From JBARRS01 sp049644345 (lineage in GTDB: Bacteria; Actinomycetota; Thermoleophilia; Gaiellales; Gaiellaceae): a DNA stretch of 22,895 nucleotides. Under the pieces are notes generated by a model, which was not told where the DNA came from, made no database searches, and saw only the letters and a program-made list of their open reading frames with translations. Positions within the stretch are counted from its first letter, which is position 1. The number at the start of each line of letters is the position of its first letter. This document shows positions 7,029-13,069 of the stretch, one piece after another. The position numbers and the translations under genes are program-made. The stretch lies in assembly GCA_049644345.1 (NCBI GenBank), contig JBARRS010000132.1:1-22895 (forward strand). The letters are read 5' to 3'.

Positions 7029-7333
7029 TATTCGAGAGGCGGGTTCTGGACATTGTGCTCGGTGGCGTAGTCGTCGACCAGCTTGTTCACGATGTCTGCG
7101 CCCTCGCCGTACGCGTAGTTGATCTTCACGAACGGCTCCCACTTGTCGGGGAGCGCGTCCTCGGGGAAGATCGCCTCGACCGGGCACTCGGGCTCACAGG
7201 CCCCGCAGTCGATGCACTCCTCGGGATCGATGATCAGGATGCGCTCGAACTCGTGGATGCAGTCGACAGGGCAGACGTCGACGCACGAGAGATCTTTGAT
7301 GTCGATGCACGGCTCCGCGATGATGTACGTCAC
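7028..7333 (-). CDS. fdxA: Seven-iron ferredoxin
   Basis: The 101-residue protein is a typical actinobacterial 7Fe ferredoxin (FdxA). Cysteines 9, 17 and 50 match the [3Fe-4S] ligands, and 21, 40, 43 and 46 match the [4Fe-4S] ligands; C25 is the free family cysteine. The second position of the first CxxC is replaced (CIDI), which is exactly what makes the first cluster three-iron, as in the mycobacterial protein. The C-terminal extension beyond residue 60 (PDKWEPFVKINYAYGEGAD) is also typical. It is a soluble low-potential electron carrier, for example for cytochrome P450s or oxidoreductases. Start is GTG 7333, with TAGACT eight bases upstream, predicting a leaderless message. The partner enzyme is not identified, although the radical SAM, Rieske and flavoprotein genes are nearby. 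Confidence 0.95.
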   Translation of the reverse strand: MTYIIAEPCIDIKDLSCVDVCPVDCIHEFERILIIDPEECIDCGACEPECPVEAIFPEDALPDKWEPFVKINYAYGEGADIVNKLVDDYATEHNVQNPPLE

Positions 7334-7341
7334 TGCGCCCG

Positions 7342-7358
7342 AGTCTATCTAGTACTAG
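7342..7358 (-). promoter_or_regulatory. fdxA -10 element with adjoining palindrome
   Basis: TAGACT (minus strand, 7347-7342) stands eight bases before GTG 7333. Immediately upstream, 7349-7358 is the perfect ten-base palindrome CTAGTACTAG, in the spacer where a repressor or redox-sensing dimer could bind. The -35 region (AAAGCC near 7364-7369) is poor, which would fit activator dependence or extreme -10 reliance. Confidence 0.4.
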
Positions 7359-7370
7359 TAGGCGGGCTTT

Positions 7371-7676
7371 CTAGCCGACCAGCTCCTCCACGATCGCAGG
7401 AGCACGCTCGTCCAGCGCCGATTTCACAACCACCTGATCGAAGCCGGCTAGATGGGCCCGGCGAAGCCCCGAAGTATCCTTGTGGCTGCAGAAACCGACG
7501 ATAGGAACCTCCGGAAACGCGTCCGCCACCTCTTGCGGATCGATCCTGGCAACGTCCGCGATCACGAGATCCGGTGGATCGACGCTGTCCTGGGTGACGA
7601 GATGATGGCCCGGCAAGAGGCCCTCGAGCTTGCCCCGAAAGAAGACGTCGACTCCCGCCAGCAGAATCGTCGCCAC
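7371..7676 (-). CDS. Stand-alone degenerate receiver (CheY-like) protein
   Basis: From GTG 7676 the protein has 101 residues with the alternating beta/alpha pattern of a receiver domain: ATILLAGVDVFFRGKL, then PPDLVIADVARID, VPIVGFCSHKD, AGFDQVVVKSAL and a final helix. A possible phosphoacceptor D41 (VIAD), a Ser after the fourth strand and the Lys in VVVKS are kept. The acidic pair expected after strand one is missing (LLAGVD), so metal binding and phosphotransfer are doubtful, and the protein may be an unphosphorylated or differently triggered switch. There is no output domain and no kinase gene adjoining. A TACGCT hexamer nine bases upstream suggests a leaderless start. It is divergent from the antiporter gene across 70 bases. 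Confidence 0.75.
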   Translation of the reverse strand: MATILLAGVDVFFRGKLEGLLPGHHLVTQDSVDPPDLVIADVARIDPQEVADAFPEVPIVGFCSHKDTSGLRRAHLAGFDQVVVKSALDERAPAIVEELVG

Positions 7677-7685
7677 GGCCCGTCC

Positions 7686-7691
7686 AGCGTA
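7686..7691 (-). promoter_or_regulatory. -10 element of the degenerate receiver gene
   Basis: TACGCT on the minus strand, nine bases before GTG 7676. No convincing -35 hexamer is visible. Confidence 0.3.
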
Positions 7692-7732
7692 ACACCTCGC
7701 GCGAACCTCGAGAAACGCCGCAGGCCCACCGT

Positions 7733-7738
7733 TAGCGT
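7733..7738 (+). promoter_or_regulatory. -10 element of the antiporter gene
   Basis: TAGCGT followed by eight bases and GTG 7747. It decides between GTG 7747 and the nearer upstream GTG at 7738, which overlaps the hexamer. Confidence 0.35.
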
Positions 7739-7746
7739 GCGCCTGC

Positions 7747-8961
7747 GTGGCTGAGATCACCGAGTTCGGCCGAATCGTTCTGATCGTCTCGGGCGGCTTC
7801 GCGCTGGCCGTTCTCTCGAACAAGGTCGCGGACTGGCTCCCGATTCCGGCACCCGGAATCTTCCTGCTTGCGGCCGCCGTCGCCTCGGACGTCTTCCCGT
7901 CGCTCGGGCGTGCACTCTCGATCAAGGACGTCGAGCGCGTCGCCGTCGTCGCGCTCCTCCTGATCCTGTTCGACGGGGGAATGCGGATCGGGTGGCGACG
8001 ATTCCGGCGCGCGCTCGCCCCGATCGTCTCGCTGGGCGTGCTCGGGACGTTCGCGACTGCCGCGTTGATTGCGCTTGCCTCGCGCTACCTCTTGAACTTC
8101 AGCTGGACGACCTCGGGAATCCTCGGCGCCGCGCTCGCGCCCACCGACCCCGCTGTGATGTTCTCCGTCCTCGGGCAGCGGGGCGTCGGCGGCCGGACGG
8201 GCGTGATCCTCGAGGGCGAGTCGGGCGCGAACGACCCCGTCGGAATCGCGCTCATGATCGGGATGATCGACTTCGCCACGAAGTCGCATGCGTCCGCGTG
8301 GGTCGTCGTTCGAGAATTCTCGGTCGAGATGAGCGTCGGCCTCGCGATCGGCGTCGCCGGCGCGGCGGTTCTCCTACCTGCGCTGCGGAGGATCGCGCTC
8401 CCTAACGAGGCCCTCTACCCGCTCCGGACACTCGGTGCGGCCGGGGTGGTCTACGGCGCGGCGGCACTCGCCCACGGATCCGGTTTCCTCGCCGTCTTCG
8501 TGGCCGGGATTCTCCTCGGCGACCGGAATCTTCCGTACAAGCACGAGATCGAGCGCTTCCACACCTCTCTTGCGAGCCTCGCCGAGATCGTCGTCTTCGT
8601 TGCGCTCGGCCTGACGGTCGACCTGGCCGCGCTCGGCCGCCACCATGTCTGGGAGCACGGGCTCGTGCTCGCGGTCATCCTCGCGTTCGCGGCGCGGCCA
8701 CTGGTGATCGGAACGCTCCTCGTGCCGACGCGGCTTCGTCGCGGCGAGCGGTTCTTCGTGATGTGGAGCGGGCTCAAGGGCGCCGTCCCGATCCTCCTAG
8801 CGGCCTTCACCCTGCTCGCAGGAGTCGAGGGCGCGGACCGGATCTACGGAATCGTATTCGTGGTCGTCGCCTTCTCGGTGGTGCTCCAGGGCATGACCAT
8901 CCCTCTGCTAGCGTCTCGCGCCGGTGTCCACGGGGGAGTTCCAGGCGATCGCACGGGTTGA
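7747..8961 (+). CDS. CPA1-type cation/proton antiporter
   Basis: The 404-residue integral membrane protein has about twelve hydrophobic helices. It carries the signature residues of the CPA1 family: PTDP around D134 and GESGANDPVG with the N162-D163 ion-binding pair. Such proteins exchange Na+ or K+ for protons across the cytoplasmic membrane and support pH and salt homeostasis. The closest look is to the NhaP2/CvrA-type potassium/proton antiporters, but it lacks the long cytosolic TrkA-type tail and ends soon after the last helix. The start GTG 7747 follows a TAGCGT hexamer. The end overlaps the start of the Rieske ferredoxin gene by 38 bases, which suggests co-transcription. Ion specificity is inferred only at family level. 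Confidence 0.93.
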   Translation: MAEITEFGRIVLIVSGGFALAVLSNKVADWLPIPAPGIFLLAAAVASDVFPSLGRALSIKDVERVAVVALLLILFDGGMRIGWRRFRRALAPIVSLGVLGTFATAALIALASRYLLNFSWTTSGILGAALAPTDPAVMFSVLGQRGVGGRTGVILEGESGANDPVGIALMIGMIDFATKSHASAWVVVREFSVEMSVGLAIGVAGAAVLLPALRRIALPNEALYPLRTLGAAGVVYGAAALAHGSGFLAVFVAGILLGDRNLPYKHEIERFHTSLASLAEIVVFVALGLTVDLAALGRHHVWEHGLVLAVILAFAARPLVIGTLLVPTRLRRGERFFVMWSGLKGAVPILLAAFTLLAGVEGADRIYGIVFVVVAFSVVLQGMTIPLLASRAGVHGGVPGDRTG

Positions 8962-9235
8962 TGAGGTTCCTCCGGGGACCGTGACCGAGGTCATGGCCGG
9001 CGACGAGCCGATCGCGCTGGCGAACGTCGACGGCGAGCTCTACGCCGTCCAGGGCCACTGCCTTCACCTCCACGGGCCCCTCGGCGAAGGCCGGCTGGAC
9101 GGACACGTGCTCACCTGCCCCTGGCATGGATGGCAGTACGACGTCAGAACCGGCAAGAACGTGTTCGACCTGGCGATCCAGCTGCGAACGTACGAGGTCA
9201 GGGTCGAAGACGGAGAGATCAAAGTCACAGTTTGA
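8924..9235 (+). CDS. Rieske [2Fe-2S] ferredoxin
   Basis: The 103-residue protein has a complete Rieske cluster site: C46-x-H48, then C65-x2-H68, within GHCLHLHGPLGEG and LTCPWHGWQYD. The small size, the absence of any membrane anchor and the final EVRVEDGEIKVTV strands are typical of stand-alone ferredoxins that pass electrons to Rieske-type oxygenases or of NirD-like subunits. No oxygenase is adjacent. It starts at GTG 8924 inside the end of the antiporter gene (38-base overlap); a TAGCGT hexamer at 8909-8914, nine bases before the GTG, could also give its own leaderless transcript. The next gene (DUF309) begins around its stop codon. The electron-transfer partner is unknown. Confidence 0.94.
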   Translation: MSTGEFQAIARVDEVPPGTVTEVMAGDEPIALANVDGELYAVQGHCLHLHGPLGEGRLDGHVLTCPWHGWQYDVRTGKNVFDLAIQLRTYEVRVEDGEIKVTV

Positions 9236-9548
9236 GCACGGCCTAGAGCTGATCCGGCGCCGCGAGTTCTTCGCCGCGCACGAGGAGCTCGAGGACGTCT
9301 GGCGCGCAGCGGAGCCCGCCGAGCGCGACTTCTTCCAGGGGCTCGTCCACGTCGCCGTCGCCTGGTACCAGGCTGGGCGCGGCAACCGGGTCGGTTGCGA
9401 GCGCCAGCTCGAGAAGGCGGCTCGGCGACTCGGCCCGTACGCGCCGGAGCATCGCGACCTCGACGTCGCATCGATCCTCGGCCAGCTGCAAGAGGCTGCT
9501 GCCGTGGTCGCAAGCGGCTCGCTCGAGCTCGCGCCGCCTCGGCTCTAG
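9126..9548 (+). CDS. DUF309 family protein (start uncertain)
   Basis: The conserved part runs from about 9234 (EHGLELIRRREFFAAHEELEDVWRAA, split across codons to 9313) through FFQGLVHVAVAWYQAGRGN to LEKAARRLGPYAPEH. This is the DUF309 helical-bundle signature with the EAHE-type acid/His motif and QGLI/V motif; the function is unknown. Reading back in frame from 9234, there is no ATG, GTG or TTG until ATG 9126, 110 bases inside the Rieske gene, and the extra residues look like out-of-frame translation. CTG 9249 is the next possible codon downstream. The junction (GTT TGA G at 9230-9236) raises the option of a +1 shift from the Rieske frame. The coordinates use ATG 9126 as the only standard in-frame start. 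The stop shares CTAG with the convergent ccdA. Confidence 0.78.
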   Translation: MDGSTTSEPARTCSTWRSSCERTRSGSKTERSKSQFEHGLELIRRREFFAAHEELEDVWRAAEPAERDFFQGLVHVAVAWYQAGRGNRVGCERQLEKAARRLGPYAPEHRDLDVASILGQLQEAAAVVASGSLELAPPRL

Positions 9549-10249
9549 CCGAACACGTGGCCGAGACCCGCCCGCAGCCACCAGAACCGATCGAAGAAGA
9601 GCAAGAGGCCGATGGCGACGAGCGTGGCGCCGCTGACGGCACGGATGTAGACATAGTGGTTGCGAAACCACCGGAACGCGCCCATCGCGTGCGCGAAGAC
9701 GATGCCGGCCAGCAGGAACGGAACCGCGAGCCCGGCCGAGTAGGCCGCCAGGAGCACGGACCCCTTCGCGACCGTGCTCGAGTCTGCTGCGAGGACGAGA
9801 ATCGAAGCGAGCACCGGGCCGACGCAGGGCGCCGCACAGACGGCGAAGGCGGCACCGAGCAACGCGTTCGAGCCGCTCCGGCGCGCCCCGCCGACCAGCC
9901 CGGGCGCCATGAGCCGCTCCGGCCACGGCAAGAGGCCCATGAACGCGAGCCCGAAGACGACGGTGATCAGTCCCGCGACCTCGAGCAGAGAGCGGCTGTT
10001 CGGGCTGATCGCGCCACCCGCGGCGCCGGCCGCAGCCCCGAGCGCGACGAAAACGACCGTGAAGCCGAAGACGAAAGGGACGCTCGCGCGCACGACCCGA
10101 GCCGCGACGCCGCGCTCTCCGAGCCGCTCGGCCTCGACCGCCGAGACCGCCGAGAGGTAGCCGGGGACAAGGGGCAGCACGCACGGCGCCACGAACGAGA
10201 TGAATCCCGCCGCGAAGGCGACCGGGATTCGGCCGGCGATATCACCCAT
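9545..10249 (-). CDS. ccdA: Cytochrome c biogenesis protein CcdA
   Basis: This 234-residue membrane protein has six hydrophobic helices and the paired cysteine motifs of CcdA/DsbD: FVAPCVLPLVPG with C23 and CAAPCVGPVL with C142. These cysteines move electrons from cytosolic thioredoxin across the membrane to extracytoplasmic thiol partners, keeping the apocytochrome c heme-binding cysteines reduced. The ATG at 10249 overlaps the ccmH stop by eight bases (ATGGGTGA), so translation is coupled. The upstream gene order (TlpA/ResA thioredoxin, CcmH, CcdA) gives a complete reducing relay; the ResA-like protein is the obvious partner. The stop codon is shared, as a CTAG palindrome, with the convergent DUF309 gene. 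Confidence 0.94.
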   Translation of the reverse strand: MGDIAGRIPVAFAAGFISFVAPCVLPLVPGYLSAVSAVEAERLGERGVAARVVRASVPFVFGFTVVFVALGAAAGAAGGAISPNSRSLLEVAGLITVVFGLAFMGLLPWPERLMAPGLVGGARRSGSNALLGAAFAVCAAPCVGPVLASILVLAADSSTVAKGSVLLAAYSAGLAVPFLLAGIVFAHAMGAFRWFRNHYVYIRAVSGATLVAIGLLLFFDRFWWLRAGLGHVFG

Positions 10250-10694
10250 CGAAGCGCGCGAGCTCCTGGTCGACGCGCTGCTCGAGCTCCGGGTCGAGGT
10301 GAGGAGCCCCCGGGGCAGCCGGAGCCGGCTCGCGCGAACGGCTCCAGCGCCATGCGAGCGCGCTCAGGACCGCCGCTCCTGCGACGACACCGGCGATCGG
10401 CAGCCACCAGACGAGCAGGTTGAAGCCCTTCTTCGGCGGAGCCGCGAGCACCGACTCCCCGAAGTTGGCGACGAGCTTGTTCTCGATCTGGCTCTTCGTG
10501 TCGCCCTGGGCGATCCAGCGGGAGATCTGCTGCTTCATCCGCTGCGCGACCGGCGCGTCCGACTGCGCGAGCGTCTCCGGCTTGCAGACCGGACAGATGA
10601 TCTCGTTCTCGAGCTCGTTCAGCGTCGGATGCCGCTCGCTCGCGGCGGCCGGCGCGACGAGGACGAGGACGGCCAGAGCGGCGGCGATCTTCAC
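10242..10694 (-). CDS. ccmH: Cytochrome c maturation protein CcmH (CycL/NrfF type)
   Basis: From GTG 10694 the product has 150 residues: an N-terminal signal or anchor helix (about 2-18), the CcmH domain with ICPVC (C34, C37) after NELENEI, and the conserved MKQQISRWIAQGDTKSQIENKLVANFGESVL helical stretch, split between residues 58 and 88. A membrane helix (about 93-115) and a charged tail complete it. CcmH reduces or presents apocytochrome c thiols to the heme ligation machinery at the outer face of the membrane. Its start overlaps the TlpA-like stop by four bases (GTGA) and its stop overlaps ccdA by eight, so all three are tightly coupled. No ccmF, ccmE or ccsB gene is in the window. The spacing in the active site is the usual CPxC. 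Confidence 0.93.
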   Translation of the reverse strand: MKIAAALAVLVLVAPAAASERHPTLNELENEIICPVCKPETLAQSDAPVAQRMKQQISRWIAQGDTKSQIENKLVANFGESVLAAPPKKGFNLLVWWLPIAGVVAGAAVLSALAWRWSRSREPAPAAPGAPHLDPELEQRVDQELARFDG

Positions 10695-11221
10695 GAGCGC
10701 AGGGCTTCCTGGATACCGGAGGAGAGTGACTCGCGCTTCACCGGGCCGAGGACGTGCTTGACGATCCGGCCACGTCGGTCGACGAAGAACGTCTCCGGCA
10801 AGCCCGTCAGGCCGTAGGGCCCGTAGGTCTTGCCGGAGCCGTCCTGGACGACCGGATACGTGATCCGGTGCGTGCGCATGAACCGGCGGGCGTCGCCGGA
10901 GAGATCTTGAGCGTCGATGCCGAGAACAGTCACCCCGCGGCCCCGCCATTGCCGCCAGGCCCGCTCGAGGGCAGGCGCCTCCCGCTTGCACGGGTCGCAC
11001 CACGACGCCCAGAAGTTGAGCACGACCACGCGGCCTCGCAAGGAGGCGAGGCTGAGTCTCCCGGGACGGTCGAGGCGAGAGAACGTGAAGCCCGGCGCCG
11101 GCTTGTGCAGGGCCGCCCGCTTGCCGCTCCCCTGCGACACCTTCCAGATCAGCAGCGCGAGCAACGCAGCTACGAGCGCGACCGCGAGCACCTGCCCCGC
11201 GATCTTGAGGCGCACGGCCAT
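10691..11221 (-). CDS. TlpA/ResA/DsbE-like thiol-disulfide oxidoreductase
   Basis: The 176-residue protein is anchored by one N-terminal helix (about 8-27) and carries an extracytoplasmic thioredoxin fold. It has VVVLNFWASWCDPCKREAPAL, broken here at the active-site cysteines C75 and C78 (WCDPC), a cis-proline context in GLPETFFVDRRG and the central AlkB-like strands. Proteins of this group reduce the CxxCH cysteines of apocytochrome c and receive electrons from CcdA, which is encoded two genes downstream. The ATG at 11221 lies 12 bases after the L,D-transpeptidase stop; a TAGACT hexamer formed in part by that stop codon stands nine bases before the ATG, so it may also have its own promoter. 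The ResA/CcmG distinction cannot be made from sequence alone. Confidence 0.93.
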   Translation of the reverse strand: MAVRLKIAGQVLAVALVAALLALLIWKVSQGSGKRAALHKPAPGFTFSRLDRPGRLSLASLRGRVVVLNFWASWCDPCKREAPALERAWRQWRGRGVTVLGIDAQDLSGDARRFMRTHRITYPVVQDGSGKTYGPYGLTGLPETFFVDRRGRIVKHVLGPVKRESLSSGIQEALRS

Positions 11222-11230
11222 CCTGCGACC

Positions 11231-11236
11231 AGTCTA
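11231..11236 (-). promoter_or_regulatory. -10 element of the TlpA-like gene, overlapping a stop codon
   Basis: TAGACT (minus strand) nine bases before ATG 11221. Its first three bases are the TAG stop of the L,D-transpeptidase gene (11236-11234), so one triplet would serve both as stop codon and as promoter core. Confidence 0.4.
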
Positions 11237-12232
11237 GGCCGCGACGATGAACACGGTCGTGCCGATCCGGACGCGGTTGAAGAGCCACTCCGCGTCGGGG
11301 ATCCGCATCCGGATGCAGCCGTGCGAAGCCGAGTAGCCGATCGACGCGGCGTCCGGAGTGCCGTGGATCCCCACGCCCGGCGCCGAGAGGCCCATCCAGC
11401 GCGTCCCGAGCGGGTTCCCAGGCCCCGGCGGGACCGGCTTCAGCCCCTGCGCCCACGGGGACGCAGGCGGGTACCACCAGGGATTCCGCCACTTGACGAC
11501 GATCGTCCAGCGGCCTAGAGGCGTCGGATAGATGCTCTGGCCGGTCGCGATCGGGAAGACACTCCAGAAGCGCATGCCGTTGTAGAGGAAGAGCCGGTTC
11601 GAGCCACGGCGAATTACGATCACAGGGCCGAAGTTCTTGCGGGTGACCGCAGGCGAAGTCGCCTTCTGGACGAGGCGAAGCGGGTTGCGCCGGTTCGCAA
11701 GCAGCGATACCACGATCGCCTGGACGGCGCGAGTGCGCTCGAGCACGAGCGCGCCGCGTTCGGGTGTGAGGTATGGACGCAAGTGCCGGAGCGAGAGCTG
11801 CGAGTCGACGGCCTTGCGGTCGAAACGGCGCGCGACGAGCGTGACGTAGGCACGGACGGCGGGGCGCTTGACCTGCACCGCCAGCGGGATCGAGGTCCCC
11901 GGCGCCGCGGTCTCGGCTTGCGCGACCGCCCCGGCGACGTCCGCGCTCGCGCCGACTGTCTCCGGCGCCAACGCCAGTCGGTGCCGGTCGACGAGGAGCA
12001 GGAGCGGCGTCTCGAAAGCCGTCTGGACGGCGCTCGTCGCCTGGTCGGGCGTCAGGTTGCCGACATCGATGCCGCCGATCTTCACTCCGGGCGCGACCGG
12101 TCCTGACGGCTCGGTCGCCGTCGTCGCGATCGTGGTGCTCATCAGACCGCGCGGCCCGGCGACAACGGTTGCCGAAAATGCGCCGGCGGCCGCGAGCCCC
12201 ACCGTGACCAGCGGGAGGAGGCCGCGTTTCAC
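11234..12232 (-). CDS. L,D-transpeptidase (YkuD) with peptidoglycan-binding N-terminal domain
   Basis: The 332-residue exported protein begins with an N-terminal signal or anchor helix (about 4-25). A PG_binding_4-like domain follows (KIGGIDVGNLTPDQATSAV, about 50-165), then a C-terminal YkuD catalytic domain (about 200-330). The catalytic signature is clear: H290 in IHGTP and S-H304-G-C306-I-R-M, with C306 as nucleophile. Such enzymes make 3-3 peptidoglycan cross-links or attach proteins to the wall, outside the membrane. The start GTG 12232 has TAGACT exactly six bases upstream, predicting a leaderless transcript, and no other start is plausible. It heads a four-gene set with TlpA, CcmH and CcdA. 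The catalytic cysteine could depend on the same reducing relay, which is inference. Confidence 0.94.
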   Translation of the reverse strand: MKRGLLPLVTVGLAAAGAFSATVVAGPRGLMSTTIATTATEPSGPVAPGVKIGGIDVGNLTPDQATSAVQTAFETPLLLLVDRHRLALAPETVGASADVAGAVAQAETAAPGTSIPLAVQVKRPAVRAYVTLVARRFDRKAVDSQLSLRHLRPYLTPERGALVLERTRAVQAIVVSLLANRRNPLRLVQKATSPAVTRKNFGPVIVIRRGSNRLFLYNGMRFWSVFPIATGQSIYPTPLGRWTIVVKWRNPWWYPPASPWAQGLKPVPPGPGNPLGTRWMGLSAPGVGIHGTPDAASIGYSASHGCIRMRIPDAEWLFNRVRIGTTVFIVAA

Positions 12233-12238
12233 GCCCGG

Positions 12239-12244
12239 AGTCTA
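12239..12244 (-). promoter_or_regulatory. -10 element of the L,D-transpeptidase operon (leaderless layout)
   Basis: TAGACT on the minus strand, then six bases and GTG 12232. It lies in the 42-base gap after the glycerophosphodiesterase gene. No good -35 hexamer is visible. Confidence 0.5.
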
Positions 12245-12274
12245 GTCGGACGCACGGGCAAGGCCCGCACGTCC

Positions 12275-13069
12275 TTAATTGGGCGGCGCCGCCGAGTCGG
12301 CGCCTTGGGCCCCGAAGATCCGCGGATCGTTCGTGATCACACCGTCGATGCCGAGCTGATCGAGTCGCTCCGCGAGCGCGGGCTCGTCCACCGTCCAGGC
12401 AAAGACGGCCGCTCCGCCGTCGTGGCAGCGTTCGACGGCGGCACGCGAGACGACGGCGTAGTGGAGCATTGCCGCCGATGCGCCCGCGCGGCCGAGCAGG
12501 TGCACGATCCGCCGCGGCAACGCCCGGCGTAGCGCCGTGGCGACTCCTGCGGTGACCGGTGCCAGCCCGGGACGCCGCCCGAGGCCGGAGCGGTCCCGAG
12601 GGTACGTCAGGCCGAGCTGGAGGCCCGGCTCGAGCGAGCGAAGCGCACGCAGGACGCCGGCCGAGAACGAGCTGACGACCGTCCGCTCGACGAGCCCATG
12701 CCGCCGAAGCGCTTCGACCACGTCGCTCTCTCTCCCTCGGCACTTGAAATCGAGATGGAGCCCGACGTCACGCTCGCCGAGGAAGGAGAGCGCGTCGTCG
12801 AGCGTGGGCAGGTCGGGCGCGAGCTCGCGGAGCTCGGCGAGCGTTCGGCGGCGGACTCGCCCGGAAGCGGATCCATGCGCGATCTCCGCGAGGCGCGTCG
12901 AATGCGCGAGCACGAGCGTCCCGCACACGTCGATCACGTCGAACTCGACCAGGTCGACGCCGAGCTCGATCGCGAGCTCCAGCGAGCGCAGCGTGTTCTC
13001 GGGAGCCAGCGCGGCCGCCCCGCGGTGACCGATGCGCAGGACGCGGCCCTCCCGGCGGAGCTCGATCAC
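12275..13069 (-). CDS. Glycerophosphodiester phosphodiesterase family protein
   Basis: The 264-residue product is a GDPD TIM barrel without signal peptide. It shows the start motif RIGHRGAAALAPENT (H15, R16, E24, N25), the metal-binding pair E42 and D44 in EFDV, and the catalytic-position H56 in VLAHS. Two substitutions stand out: HS in place of the usual HD, and LHLDFK in place of the usual E at the metal strand (NIEIK-like). Later parts (SFSAGVLRAL, AVFAWTVDEPALAERLDQLGIDGVITNDP) are standard. The family releases glycerol-3-phosphate from glycerophosphodiesters. It starts with GTG 13069, overlapping the phosphatase stop by four bases (GTGA), so it is translationally coupled to a SpoIIE-type regulator. 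Activity is likely but the substrate is open. Confidence 0.92.
   Translation of the reverse strand: MIELRREGRVLRIGHRGAAALAPENTLRSLELAIELGVDLVEFDVIDVCGTLVLAHSTRLAEIAHGSASGRVRRRTLAELRELAPDLPTLDDALSFLGERDVGLHLDFKCRGRESDVVEALRRHGLVERTVVSSFSAGVLRALRSLEPGLQLGLTYPRDRSGLGRRPGLAPVTAGVATALRRALPRRIVHLLGRAGASAAMLHYAVVSRAAVERCHDGGAAVFAWTVDEPALAERLDQLGIDGVITNDPRIFGAQGADSAAPPN

Noticed and set aside
10242..12743. An 833-codon open frame on the minus strand spanning ccmH to the phosphodiesterase gene
   Set aside because: Only its last 150 codons (from GTG 10694) are a real protein, CcmH. The rest is Arg/Ala/Gly-rich shadow of the TlpA, transpeptidase and GDPD genes in another frame.
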